Shown: one piece after another, positions 1 to 8,382 of the stretch
Position numbering within the stretch: the stretch's first letter is position 1
How the letters are laid out: each line of letters begins with the position of its first letter
From: Acidiflorens sp963847715
GTDB lineage: Bacteria > Acidobacteriota > Terriglobia > Terriglobales > Acidobacteriaceae
DNA length: 64,000 nt
Assembly (NCBI GenBank): GCA_963847715.1
Contig: CAWKAZ010000009.1
Span: forward strand, 248,001-312,000
Direction: 5' to 3'
Notes under the pieces: model-generated
Seen by the model: only the letters and a program-made list of their open reading frames with translations
What the model was told of the DNA's origin: nothing
Database searches by the model: none
Program-made: the position numbers and the translations under genes

Positions 1-3000
1 AATATTGCGTCCCATGGTGCCAAGCGTTCCCAGTGCCGGAGGAAGCATGATGGAGTTGCCTTGGGCATAGCAACCGAACAGGTTGACGGCCGCTGTGGCC
101 GCGCCTGGAGATCCTCCGTCCAAGGCCAAGGCCTTCGCGGTACAGGCTGTGGGCAAATTGCCCGCGGCGTACTTTGGAATTCCATTCGGCCCTGACTTGA
201 AGTCGTTCGGGTTTCCATAGAAGTTCCATCGGATCGGGGTGTTCGCTGGTGGACTGACCGGCAACGCACCGATGCCGGCCGCATCCGTCCCCTCATCCAT
301 CGCTCCCCATTTTTGCGGACTCTGCAACGTGACGATCGAATTGAGTTCCCATCCCTCCAGGCTCTGCGCGTATCCCTTCTTTCCAGGAATCGCATAGGTG
401 AGCGAAACCGTGAGGCGATGCCGTACATCGAAATCGCTGTTTCCGTATTCCGCGCCCGGGTTATAAGCATTCTGCGGCAGTCCCGAGCCGTAACCGAAAT
501 CCCAGTTCGCGCCTACGTTATCGAGAGCGTGCGAGTAGGTGTAACCAGCTACCATGCTCAGGCCATGGAAATTCCTGGAGTTCAGCGTCGCTTGCAGGCC
601 GTTATAGTTTGACCTGTAAACGTTCGCCATGTTGAAAATGTTCGCTAAGTACGGGAACTTGTTATTGGCCGTGAACGGCCGGCTTGCTTCCTCCGTGCCG
701 TTCAAGTCGACAACGCAGTTGTTATAAGCAGGAGCGCTGGCCAGGCACAGATCAAGGGCGCCGGTCCCCATGCTGTTGCTGTCCCAGCCTGACCCTACGG
801 CCGGTTGGTTAATATCGCGAATGCCAGTCAGTTTCCCACCGTGGTTCCCCACGTAGGCCAGTTCCAACGTAAGGTTTGGCGTAAAAGCGTGCTGCAGACT
901 GAGGGTCCAGTTCCAGACGTAAGGGGTGGTCAGATTACGGTCCACGCTCATGATGGGGCAGGGACTGGCGTTGCAATCAATGGCGGTGCTATTGCCGTAA
1001 ATCGGCGCGTTGTCCCAGGTCGCTCCAGGATTAACGAAGCTCAAAAAATTCTTGTAGGTGATATTTCCCGTCGTGATCGTGCCGCCCGGAACAACACTCG
1101 CGGTTGGAACACTACCGGGGCCGAACGCGTTGTTGAAGGCGATGAACGACTGCCAGTTCACGGTTTCGTAAACCAGTCCAGCGCCGCCCCGCAGCACCGT
1201 CTTTCCCTTGCCAGTCGTATCCCAGGCAAATCCGAAGCGCGGTGCAAAATTCTTGTGATCCGGATTGTAGAGGCTCGGGATACGTCCCGCGCCCGTGTTT
1301 ACCTGCACCAACCCGAAGGTCGAGTTCGGATCGAAGTTGCCCAGCAGGTTGTGCTGTTCCTGGGGAACGCTGCTGAACTCGTATCGCACGCCGAAATTCA
1401 CTGTCAGATTCCTGGTGGCGCGCCAGTCATCCTGAACGAACAGGCTGTAGGCCCAGTTATGGAGATGCAGTGTCGGATTTCCGACCTCCAACGTCGACTT
1501 GAACGGCAAGCCCGCAAAGAAGTCCTCGAGAGGCTGCGAAAAAGGAACACCGGGGGGAGGCGGGCCCGGACTCAGAACGCCGCCCAGAAACGTGATGCTG
1601 CCGCGCGCATTTCCATAGGCTGCGTTGGTCACGTTGCTGCGATGCAGTTCCCCTCCGAACTTGATCGAGTGGCTGCCCGCCGTGCGCGAGACATGGTCGA
1701 TGATCTGCACGATGGAGTCGGGCCCTTGGAATTTGGGCCATTTGAATCCACCCAAGCCGGGAAAGAAATACCCGCCAAACCCGATGCGGGGCAGACCACC
1801 CGTGTTCGGGCCCGATAGTCCAGTGTCGAGCCCATAGCTCGATCCCGGTGTGTTGAGATCGCCGGGCAAAGTAGGCTGGTAAAGGCGGTTATAGCCGACC
1901 CGTGCTTCATTGACCCAGGCCGGACTGGGAGTCCACGCCCAATTTCCGCCAACCACTTGGGCCCGCGTATGAATGTCCGATCGCCACCGCGATTGATACT
2001 CGGGAAAATCCTCCACCGTGCCTGTATTGTTGCCGAAGAAGTACATCCCGCTGATGCGACTCCGCTCGTTCACGTTGAAATCCACTTTGCCGACCACGTT
2101 GTAGACCTTCACGTCGTTGGAGAATCCATTCGGGATCCCTATGGCCTGCAGGGCGGTTAGGCCGGTGCCGTTATCCGTCTGGTTGTTCGTCGGAAAGCCG
2201 GATCCGTTGCACGTGACCGAAGACCCGGCGACCGTACAACCGGCGATATTCAGGCTGGCTGGGCTTACTACGACTCCCGCTGCGACCGCAGCCGGCGACG
2301 TCAGGTCCGCGATCACGTCAGGGATGCTGTTTTGGCAGTCGCCGGTTGCGAGGTAGACGCAGTTACCGGCAGCCGTCATCGAGGCCATCGATGGACTGGT
2401 GACGCCACCAAAAGAGTTGCCCACGTCATAAATCTGTCCTTCGTAGGCTCCAAAGAAAAATGCTCTGTTCGTGATAATCGGTCCGCCGACACTGCCGCCG
2501 TATTGCTCCAGCGTTCGATTGAGCTTCGGATTCGGGACGGTGTTGAAGAAGTTGCGTGCGTCGAACGGGTCGCCATCGCGGCCAAACGCAAAGGCAGTTC
2601 CATGGATAGCGTTGGTTCCAGATTTGAGGCCAACGTTCACCACTGCTCCCGGTTTCCATCCGAACTCGGCCGGGGGATTCTCTTCCACGTTGAATTCCTG
2701 GATCGAGTCGATCGGCAGAATCGTCGCCGAATCGCCCGCGATACCCGCGCCGTTGATAATGGCTTGGCCCGAGTACGGCTCGCTGTTGAATAGGCCTTCA
2801 ATAAAATACGCGTTGTCTTCCGCGCGCAGTCCGTTCGTGCTTGTGGTCGAGAATCCGCCGCCGGGATATCGTTCCACACCGGGACGCAATTGCAGCAGGT
2901 TCTCGTAGTTCCTGCCGTTCAGTGGCAGATCGTTGATCTCAGCGTTGCTCAGCGTGCCGCCCAAAGTCGACGATGTGGTGTTGACGAGGGGAACTTCGTC

Positions 3001-3372
3001 GGTCACCACCACCGTCTCAGAGACTTGTCCGGTCGGGAGCGTCACGTCCACGCGCACGTCCTGTGCAACTTCGACCACGATGTTCGGCCGCTCCACCGTC
3101 TTGAAACCTTTTGCTTCCGCGCGGATTTTGTAGATTCCCGGCTGCAGTTGCGGGACGGCGTAATTTCCGGAGTCATCGGTGGCCACGGCTCGAGACGAGC
3201 CGCGCTGCACATCTGTGATCACGACTGCGGCTCCAGCCACACCCGCACCGGTTTGGTCGCTGATGGTTCCAAGAATTCGGCCAGTTGTGGTTTGCGAAAA
3301 TACGGCTACACAGGCGGCGAGCAGCAGGCAAATCACACCCAAAGCTCGAATGCCATTCGACGGTGAATGCAT
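1..3372 (-). CDS. TonB-dependent receptor, Oar-like (C-terminus cut by window edge)
   Basis: Outer-membrane TonB-dependent receptor of the large acidobacterial Oar-like type; 1,124 codons are visible and the frame runs off the left edge. A signal peptide covers about residues 1-25 (hydrophobic stretch ending VFSQ). A carboxypeptidase-regulatory-like beta-sandwich follows (about 28-105, GRILGTISDQTGAGV), then a plug domain (about 110-240, with LPLNGRNYENLLQLRPGV) and a long barrel with many aromatic strands (YSHALDNVG, VRYEFSSVPQEQ). The start ATG is preceded by GGAGG at about 3378-3382. These receptors usually import glycans or other large substrates, but nothing here identifies the ligand. 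No exbB, exbD or tonB genes lie nearby. Confidence 0.9.
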   Translation of the reverse strand, partial: MHSPSNGIRALGVICLLLAACVAVFSQTTTGRILGTISDQTGAGVAGAAVVITDVQRGSSRAVATDDSGNYAVPQLQPGIYKIRAEAKGFKTVERPNIVVEVAQDVRVDVTLPTGQVSETVVVTDEVPLVNTTSSTLGGTLSNAEINDLPLNGRNYENLLQLRPGVERYPGGGFSTTSTNGLRAEDNAYFIEGLFNSEPYSGQAIINGAGIAGDSATILPIDSIQEFNVEENPPAEFGWKPGAVVNVGLKSGTNAIHGTAFAFGRDGDPFDARNFFNTVPNPKLNRTLEQYGGSVGGPIITNRAFFFGAYEGQIYDVGNSFGGVTSPSMASMTAAGNCVYLATGDCQNSIPDVIADLTSPAAVAAGVVVSPASLNIAGCTVAGSSVTCNGSGFPTNNQTDNGTGLTALQAIGIPNGFSNDVKVYNVVGKVDFNVNERSRISGMYFFGNNTGTVEDFPEYQSRWRSDIHTRAQVVGGNWAWTPSPAWVNEARVGYNRLYQPTLPGDLNTPGSSYGLDTGLSGPNTGGLPRIGFGGYFFPGLGGFKWPKFQGPDSIVQIIDHVSRTAGSHSIKFGGELHRSNVTNAAYGNARGSITFLGGVLSPGPPPPGVPFSQPLEDFFAGLPFKSTLEVGNPTLHLHNWAYSLFVQDDWRATRNLTVNFGVRYEFSSVPQEQHNLLGNFDPNSTFGLVQVNTGAGRIPSLYNPDHKNFAPRFGFAWDTTGKGKTVLRGGAGLVYETVNWQSFIAFNNAFGPGSVPTASVVPGGTITTGNITYKNFLSFVNPGATWDNAPIYGNSTAIDCNASPCPIMSVDRNLTTPYVWNWTLSLQHAFTPNLTLELAYVGNHGGKLTGIRDINQPAVGSGWDSNSMGTGALDLCLASAPAYNNCVVDLNGTEEASRPFTANNKFPYLANIFNMANVYRSNYNGLQATLNSRNFHGLSMVAGYTYSHALDNVGANWDFGYGSGLPQNAYNPGAEYGNSDFDVRHRLTVSLTYAIPGKKGYAQSLEGWELNSIVTLQSPQKWGAMDEGTDAAGIGALPVSPPANTPIRWNFYGNPNDFKSGPNGIPKYAAGNLPTACTAKALALDGGSPGAATAAVNLFGCYAQGNSIMLPPALGTLGTMGRNI

Positions 3373-3436
3373 TGACTACCTCCGACTCCTCCCGTTAGGA
3401 GGAGGGACATTTGTCTTTCTTCTTACCTTAATTCTC

Positions 3437-3512
3437 CCGTGTGGCGCGGGCATTCCTGCCCGCGTGTACCAACGCTGACAACCTGCGGGCGGGCAATTCC
3501 CGCCCGCCCGCA
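3437..3512. repeat. GC-rich palindromic repeat, double hairpin
   Basis: Two hairpins in tandem. The first is CGCGGGCA/TGCCCGCG with a TTCC loop (3445-3464); the second is GCGGGCGGG/CCCGCCCGC with a 5-nt loop (3485-3507). The first hairpin and its flanks (GTGTGG before, TG after) match a copy inside anmK at 58546-58565, so this is a dispersed repeat. There is no T-run, so it is not an obvious intrinsic terminator. Confidence 0.75.
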
Positions 3513-3920
3513 CCGGCCCATCTCCTCGGACCCTTGGGTTGCTCTCTTGTCCTCATCTCAATCTCAGAGCCTAAAATTGCGCAACTCACTCGCAGTCAAT
3601 AGCATGCTGACAAATCTCATTCCCGCAGCCCTCCAGACCTCAACTGAGCTGTCCTGAATAAGTCCTTATTATTCAAACTGGTCTACCTCACAGGCCCAAC
3701 CCATTGTGGTCCTCCCCAACCGCCACAATCTACCCTCTTGACACGATGTACCCCACTTCCAACCTCTGCCTTGGTTCTTGATGCCGACCGCCGTTCGCTG
3801 CCGCCCGAACCTAACATCCAACTTGGCGCGGACTTACGTCGAAACCCCGACCGGAGTCGCCCCGGGACTCAAGCTGCCAGACTGATATAAAACGTCAATT
3901 TCCTTATTTTCCGCAATTTT

Positions 3921-3940
3921 CCAAAAAAATATTTTTTTGG
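3921..3940. repeat. Perfect 20-bp AT-rich palindrome
   Basis: CCAAAAAAAT followed directly by its exact reverse complement ATTTTTTTGG. It lies 22 bp before the promoter-like elements of the aldehyde dehydrogenase gene. It could be an AT-rich upstream element, a protein-binding site or a cruciform-prone site; the function cannot be read from sequence. Confidence 0.7.
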
Positions 3941-3962
3941 AGTGCCGACTGGAAGGTATAGC

Positions 3963-3990
3963 TTGACTTGGCCTACCAGTCAAGTAGTAT
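3963..3990 (+). promoter_or_regulatory. Sigma-70-like promoter of the aldehyde dehydrogenase gene
   Basis: TTGACT (3963-3968), 16 bp, then TAGTAT (3985-3990). The -35 box lies inside an inverted repeat CTTGACT/AGTCAAG (3962-3968 and 3978-3984). The predicted start of transcription would fall in the GntR-type palindrome at 3992-4004, giving about a 95-nt leader. Confidence 0.5.
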
Positions 3991-3991
3991 T

Positions 3992-4004
3992 GTGGTCCGA
4001 CCAC
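3992..4004. promoter_or_regulatory. GntR/FadR-type operator candidate O1
   Basis: GTGGTC-C-GACCAC is a perfect 6-1-6 palindrome. FadR-subfamily GntR regulators bind short palindromes with a TGGT...ACCA core. It overlaps the expected transcription start, a position suited to repression. A related sequence precedes the GntR gene itself (5490-5502, 10 of 13 bases identical), so the neighbouring regulator is the likely binder. Confidence 0.55.
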
Positions 4005-4091
4005 TGAACAGCTCTCAAACAACAGGGACTGGCGGTTGAATCTGGATCAGATTGGGGAAGACTCTCCCAATTCAGAGGGAAACGTTCTCGT

Positions 4092-5459
4092 ATGGCAATC
4101 GCGACTATCAATCCTGCGACCGGCGAAGTGGTGAAAACCTTCGAGCCGCTTACGGATGCGCAGATCGAACAGAAATTGCAACTGGCGGCATCCGCATTCC
4201 GCACGCATCGCAAGACGTCATTCGCAGATCGCGCGAGCAAAATGCTGCGCGCCGCTGAGATTCTGGAAAAAGAAAAAGACGAGTGCGCTCACTTGATGAC
4301 GCTCGAAATGGGCAAGCCTCTGAAGGCCGCCGTTGCCGAAGCTCTCAAGTGCGCCACTGGATGCCGCTACTACGCGGAGAATGCCGAGAGGTTTCTGCAG
4401 GATGAAGTCGTAGAAAAAACAGGTGCGAAACGCAGCTTCGTTCGCTATCTTCCCATTGGTCCCATCCTGGCGATCATGCCCTGGAACTTCCCCTTCTGGC
4501 AGGTGTTTCGTTTCGTCGCGCCCGCATTGATGGCAGGCAACGTGGGCCTGCTGAAGCACGCGTCGAACGTTCCGCAATGCGCGCTGAAGATCGAAGAGAT
4601 CATTCTTCGGGCTGGTTTTGCCGAAGGCGTGTTTCAGACATTGCTGATCGGCTCCGGACCCGTTGACAGCATCCTGAACGACCGGCGGGTAGTTGCCGCT
4701 ACCCTGACGGGCAGCGAAGGTGCGGGCATTCAAGTGGGTGTTTCCGCGGCGAAACGCATCAAGAAGGTTGTTTTGGAATTGGGTGGCAGCGATCCTTTCA
4801 TTGTCATGCCCAGCGCAGACCTTGATGCCGCGGTGGCTACCGCGGTCGATGCCCGCGTGCAAAACAATGGACAGTCGTGCATCGCCGCCAAGCGTTTTAT
4901 TATTTCGGAAAAAATCGCGGACGAGTTCGAGCGCAAGTTCGTCAAGCGCATGCAGGAACTGCGCGTCGGCGATCCGTTCGATGATGCCACCCAACTCGGT
5001 CCGCTCGCGAACGCCGACGCTGTTACTTCTCTTGATGCCGACGTCAAGAAAAGTGTGGCTGCGGGAGCACGTGTACTCACCGGAGGCCATCCTCTGGACC
5101 GCGCCGGCAACTTCTATGCGCCCACCGTCCTGACCGATATCCCCAAAGAATCGCCTGCCTACAAGGAGGAATTCTTCGGTCCGGTTGCATCCGTTTTTCG
5201 CGCGAAAGATATCGATCAGGCCATCCAGATTGCCAATGACAGCCGCTTTGGCCTGGGAGCCAGCGCGTGGACGAACGATCCCGCCGAAACCGAACGCTTC
5301 ATCAACGAACTTGAAGCGGGCATGGTCTTCCTGAACAAGATGGTCGCCTCCGATCCGCGGCTGCCCTTTGGCGGCGTGAAGTATTCCGGGCACGGACGCG
5401 AACTGGCGGAGAATGGAATCCGCGAGTTTATGAACATCAAGACAGTGTGGATTCAGTGA
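4092..5459 (+). CDS. NAD(P)-dependent aldehyde dehydrogenase, succinate-semialdehyde dehydrogenase (Sad/YneI) type
   Basis: Cytoplasmic aldehyde dehydrogenase of 455 residues, the length usual for the short Sad/YneI subfamily, which oxidises succinic semialdehyde and similar short aldehydes. Visible motifs: PWNFPFW with Asn132, Lys155 in the cofactor-binding loop, general base Glu229 in LELGG, nucleophile Cys263 in NNGQSCIAAKRF, and the C-terminal PFGGVKYSGHGRE. The gene follows a promoter with a GntR-type operator and is followed 70 bp later by the GntR gene, so it is probably regulated by it. The exact aldehyde is inferred only from subfamily. Methylmalonate-semialdehyde is less likely, because those enzymes are CoA-dependent and about 500 residues. 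Confidence 0.88.
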   Translation: MAIATINPATGEVVKTFEPLTDAQIEQKLQLAASAFRTHRKTSFADRASKMLRAAEILEKEKDECAHLMTLEMGKPLKAAVAEALKCATGCRYYAENAERFLQDEVVEKTGAKRSFVRYLPIGPILAIMPWNFPFWQVFRFVAPALMAGNVGLLKHASNVPQCALKIEEIILRAGFAEGVFQTLLIGSGPVDSILNDRRVVAATLTGSEGAGIQVGVSAAKRIKKVVLELGGSDPFIVMPSADLDAAVATAVDARVQNNGQSCIAAKRFIISEKIADEFERKFVKRMQELRVGDPFDDATQLGPLANADAVTSLDADVKKSVAAGARVLTGGHPLDRAGNFYAPTVLTDIPKESPAYKEEFFGPVASVFRAKDIDQAIQIANDSRFGLGASAWTNDPAETERFINELEAGMVFLNKMVASDPRLPFGGVKYSGHGRELAENGIREFMNIKTVWIQ

Positions 5460-5489
5460 AATTTGCGAGTAGTTTTCCGGAATGGTATG

Positions 5490-5502
5490 GTGGTATGACC
5501 GC
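5490..5502. promoter_or_regulatory. GntR/FadR-type operator candidate O2
   Basis: GTGGTATGACCGC, 28 bp before the GntR start codon. It matches O1 (3992-4004) at 10 of 13 positions and keeps the GTGGT...GACC core, but the palindrome is imperfect. Its position suggests autoregulation. Confidence 0.45.
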
Positions 5503-5529
5503 TAGGCAAAACTCTTGACAAGGTGTGCT

Positions 5530-6291
5530 ATGGGAAATGAGGACGTCCATCCTCTAACTCCGAGACCCAACTATCGAACCGTGCGAACGTCGCGATTGTT
5601 CGAACAGATTGTGCAGCAGGTGGAGGAGTCGATTCTGAATGGCCAGCTCAAGCCCGGAGACCAGTTGCCGGCGGAGCGGGACCTGGCGCAGCGCTTTGGG
5701 GTGAGCCGCACGGCGGTGCGCGAGGCGGTGAAAACGCTGCGGGAAAAAGGATTGGTGGAAGCCTATTCCGGGCGGGGGACGTTCGTGACGGATGGGACTT
5801 CGCAAGCCATGCGCCAGTCGCTCGATTTGCTGGTTCGCGTCAACCAGCAGGAGGGTTCGCTGCACCTGGCGGAATTGCGGCAGGTGCTGGAGCCAGAGGT
5901 CGCGGCGCGGGCGGCGACCCGCATCGACGAGCAGTTGCTGGCAACGATGCGCGAGGCGGTGGCCATCATGGACCGGAATCTACATTACCCGGACGCCTAC
6001 GTGGAAGCGGACCTGGACTTCCATTTGGCGCTGGCAGAAGCGGTGGGGAACCCGATCATTCTTTCGCTGCAGGATTCGATTGTCGGCCTATTGCGCGAGC
6101 AGCGTCGGCGTATTTTCAAGGTGGATGGCGGGCCCGAGCGGGGCCAGTTCCATCACAAGCGCATTCTGGCGGCGGTGGAAAGCCGCGATCCAGAAGCGGC
6201 ACGCGAGGCCATGCGCGCCCACCTGACCCAGGTCCTGACGGATTCATCCACGACGAGAAAGGGTTCTGGGCGATCTAAGCCTGCTTCTTGA
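5530..6291 (+). CDS. GntR family transcriptional regulator, FadR subfamily (FCD domain)
   Basis: 253-residue DNA-binding regulator. The winged helix-turn-helix covers about residues 20-90 (LPAERDLAQRFGVSRTAVRE and the wing GRGTFVTDG). The all-helical FCD effector domain covers about 112-235. It keeps the metal-ligand pattern of the family: Asp161/Asp163 and His165, His208/His209, and His231. ATG at 5530 is chosen over the in-frame TTG at 5515 because AAGGTG lies at a suitable distance. FadR-subfamily members with these ligands usually sense carboxylic acids, which fits the surrounding oxidative genes. Two operator-like palindromes (3992, 5490) support control of the upstream dehydrogenase and of itself. 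Confidence 0.9.
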   Translation: MGNEDVHPLTPRPNYRTVRTSRLFEQIVQQVEESILNGQLKPGDQLPAERDLAQRFGVSRTAVREAVKTLREKGLVEAYSGRGTFVTDGTSQAMRQSLDLLVRVNQQEGSLHLAELRQVLEPEVAARAATRIDEQLLATMREAVAIMDRNLHYPDAYVEADLDFHLALAEAVGNPIILSLQDSIVGLLREQRRRIFKVDGGPERGQFHHKRILAAVESRDPEAAREAMRAHLTQVLTDSSTTRKGSGRSKPAS

Positions 6292-6396
6292 GGGAAGGTT
6301 GGATTGAGGAAGGTCAGCGGGCATTGAGTTAGCGAAACCTACGGCGCGGCGGACGAGTTTGCGGAAAGACTCGGCAGACGAGAGAAAAGGCGACCA

Positions 6397-6462
6397 CCAG
6401 GGTTGAAGCCCGCTTTAGCAAACTGTAAAGCCGCCTTTTGAAACAAAGTCAGGGTCTCAGGC
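6397..6462. repeat. Weak copy of the TGAA/TAAA-loop twin-hairpin repeat
   Basis: GGGTTGAAGCCC followed about 15 nt later by a TAAAG-containing half and TTTTGAAACAAA. It resembles the better copies at 16748, 22642, 26901 and 44667 but is decayed. It sits in the 208-bp gap between the GntR gene and the beta-hydroxyacid dehydrogenase gene. Confidence 0.35.
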
Positions 6463-6499
6463 TTGCCTAGGTGACGGATTAGGGAAGGGAAATTTTTCG

Positions 6500-7393
6500 A
6501 TGGCAAAACTCGGATTTATTGGACTCGGTGTGATGGGCGGCAACATGGTTGCCCGCCTGCTCGAAAAAGGGCACACCGTAACCGGTCACAACCGGACGCG
6601 CGCCAAGGCGCAATGGCTGATCGACAAGGGCATGAAGTTTGCCGATTCTCCGAAAGCGGTGGCGCAAGCCTCCGACGTGACCTTCAGCATGGTGACCAAT
6701 GCCGCCGCCCTGGCAGCGGTGACAGACGGCCCCGAGGGATTGCTCGCCGGCATCGGCGCGGGCAAGTTTCACATCGACATGAGCACGGTGAGTCCCGAAG
6801 TGAGCCGCGCATTGGCGGCCAAAGTTCGTGAGAAGGGCGCGGACATGATCGACGCCCCGGTCTCGGGGAGTGTCATCACTCTGCAACAGGGCAAACTTTC
6901 CGTAATGGTTGGAGGCACTAAAGAGACCTTCGAACACCTGAAGCCGCTGCTCCTCGATGTCGGCCCGAAAGTGACCCACGTTGGCGATAACGGCTTGGCG
7001 CTATCCATGAAAATTGCGGTGAATCTGCAGCTGCAAGTGCAGATGATGGCATTCTGTGAAGGCGTGCTGCTGGCGGAGAAGAGTGGAATTTCCCGCGAAG
7101 TTGCCGTGGACGTGATGATCCACAGCGCCATCGCGTCTCCGATGATTGTGTATCGCGGGCCTTTTGTCCTGCAGCAACCCGAAGAAGCCTGGTTCGACTG
7201 CAACATGATGCAGAAAGACATGCTGCTCGCGATGGATCTGGGGCGCAAACTGAATGTACCTCTCCCGACAACCGCCACCAGCAATGAATTTCTGACCGCC
7301 GCGCGAGGGATGGGCTGGGAGAAGCTGGATTTCGCCGTCGTATTTGACGTGTTGGCGACCATGTCAGGGGTCAGCACGGGAGTCCGCAAATGA
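6500..7393 (+). CDS. NAD(P)-dependent beta-hydroxyacid dehydrogenase (3-hydroxyisobutyrate/GarR-like)
   Basis: 297-residue member of the family that interconverts beta-hydroxyacids and semialdehydes (3-hydroxyisobutyrate, tartronate semialdehyde, succinic semialdehyde). The Rossmann motif is at residues 7-12 (GLGVMG), the substrate loop DAPVSGS at 118-124, and the family's catalytic lysine is Lys171 in the GxxLSMKIAVNL segment. The stop overlaps the ATG of the E1-alpha gene by four bases (ATGA), so the two are probably co-translated. Next to an SSADH-type dehydrogenase, action on a C4 semialdehyde is plausible; substrate is inference only. Confidence 0.88.
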   Translation: MAKLGFIGLGVMGGNMVARLLEKGHTVTGHNRTRAKAQWLIDKGMKFADSPKAVAQASDVTFSMVTNAAALAAVTDGPEGLLAGIGAGKFHIDMSTVSPEVSRALAAKVREKGADMIDAPVSGSVITLQQGKLSVMVGGTKETFEHLKPLLLDVGPKVTHVGDNGLALSMKIAVNLQLQVQMMAFCEGVLLAEKSGISREVAVDVMIHSAIASPMIVYRGPFVLQQPEEAWFDCNMMQKDMLLAMDLGRKLNVPLPTTATSNEFLTAARGMGWEKLDFAVVFDVLATMSGVSTGVRK

Positions 7394-8382
7394 CGACTGC
7401 CACGCAGCCGAAAGAAACCACGGAAAAAGTTGATTTGTGGCTCCGGATGTACCGGCAGATGGTTGCCATCCGTGAATTTGAAGCGCAGGTCAACGAACTC
7501 TACACGCGCGCTCTAATGCCGGGTCTGGCACACCTCTACGTTGGAGAGGAAGCGGTTGCGGTCGGCATCTGTGAAGCGCTCGAGCGCACCGACTACGTCA
7601 CCAGCACTCATCGCGGGCATGGACATTGTTTGGCGAAAGGCGCCTCCCCCGATCGAATGTTCGCCGAACTGCTGGGGAAGGAGGCCGGGTACTGCAAGGG
7701 CAAAGGCGGTTCGATGCACATTGCAGACCCGGCAACCGGCAACCTCGGAGCGAACGCGATCGTCTGCGGAAGCGCCGGAATCGCTACGGGAGCGGCATTC
7801 TCATCGCAGCGCCTGAAGAACGGCCGCGTAGCCGTATGTTTCTTCGGGGAGGGCGCGCTCGGTCAGGGCGTGCTCTACGAAGTCATGAACCTCGCGCAAC
7901 TGTTCAAGCTTCCCGTGATCTACGTCTGCGAGAACAATCTCTACACGGAATACACCCACTACTCGGAAACTACGGCGGGAGACATCCTGATGCGCGCGAC
8001 CGCCTTCGGCCTGGAAGCCGCAAGCGTCGATGGTCAGGACGTGCGCGCGGTCCACGGCATGGCCACGCGAATGGTAGATCGCGCCCGCCGCGGGGAAGGT
8101 CCCTCATTCCTGCTGTGCAATACCTACCGCTATCACGGACATCACGTCGGCGATATCAATCGCGAGTATTACCGTGCCAAGAAGGAAGAACAGTTGTGGA
8201 AGACGGAACGGGATCCGATCGCCAATTTCGGCAAATGGCTGGTGGAGCAGAAAGTCGCTGACGCAGCAACGCTCGCACAGGTCAGGGATGAGCTTCAGAG
8301 CGAGATGAAGAATGCGGTCGATTTTGCGGTCGCGGCTCCATACCCAGGCGTCGATGAAGTGGGAGAGGACGTCTATGCCTGA
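7390..8382 (+). CDS. Thiamine-diphosphate-dependent 2-oxoacid (pyruvate/acetoin type) dehydrogenase E1 alpha subunit
   Basis: 330 residues, the length of PdhA/AcoA-type alpha subunits. The thiamine diphosphate motif starts at FGEGALGQG (Gly153-Glu154-Gly155) and ends at ENN (182-183). The active-site region THRGHGHCLAKG (73-84) and GKGGSMHIAD (105-113) are conserved. It forms an alpha2-beta2 E1 with the next gene, which it overlaps by 8 nt. E1 decarboxylates a 2-oxoacid (or cleaves acetoin) and acylates the E2 lipoyl group. Pyruvate, acetoin and branched-chain 2-oxoacids cannot be told apart here. Confidence 0.9.
   Translation: MTTATQPKETTEKVDLWLRMYRQMVAIREFEAQVNELYTRALMPGLAHLYVGEEAVAVGICEALERTDYVTSTHRGHGHCLAKGASPDRMFAELLGKEAGYCKGKGGSMHIADPATGNLGANAIVCGSAGIATGAAFSSQRLKNGRVAVCFFGEGALGQGVLYEVMNLAQLFKLPVIYVCENNLYTEYTHYSETTAGDILMRATAFGLEAASVDGQDVRAVHGMATRMVDRARRGEGPSFLLCNTYRYHGHHVGDINREYYRAKKEEQLWKTERDPIANFGKWLVEQKVADAATLAQVRDELQSEMKNAVDFAVAAPYPGVDEVGEDVYA

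Larger units (their letters stand above)
3373..4091. other. 719-bp divergent intergenic region
   Basis: Region between the minus-strand TonB receptor and the plus-strand aldehyde dehydrogenase. It holds the receptor's ribosome binding site, a GC-rich double hairpin (3437-3512), a perfect AT-rich palindrome (3921-3940), and a sigma-70-like promoter with an operator-like palindrome just upstream of the dehydrogenase. I see no convincing gene in the middle part (about 3520-3900), only short unsupported frames. Confidence 0.6.

Noticed and set aside
805..1818. 337-codon plus-strand frame opposite the TonB receptor
   Set aside because: It is antisense to a well-supported receptor, lacks any domain pattern and reads as codon-bias shadow.
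3437..3512. Intrinsic terminator
   Set aside because: Strong hairpins but no following T-run in either direction.
4218..5393. 391-codon minus-strand frame opposite the aldehyde dehydrogenase
   Set aside because: Shadow of a conserved enzyme gene; no ribosome binding site or recognisable protein features.
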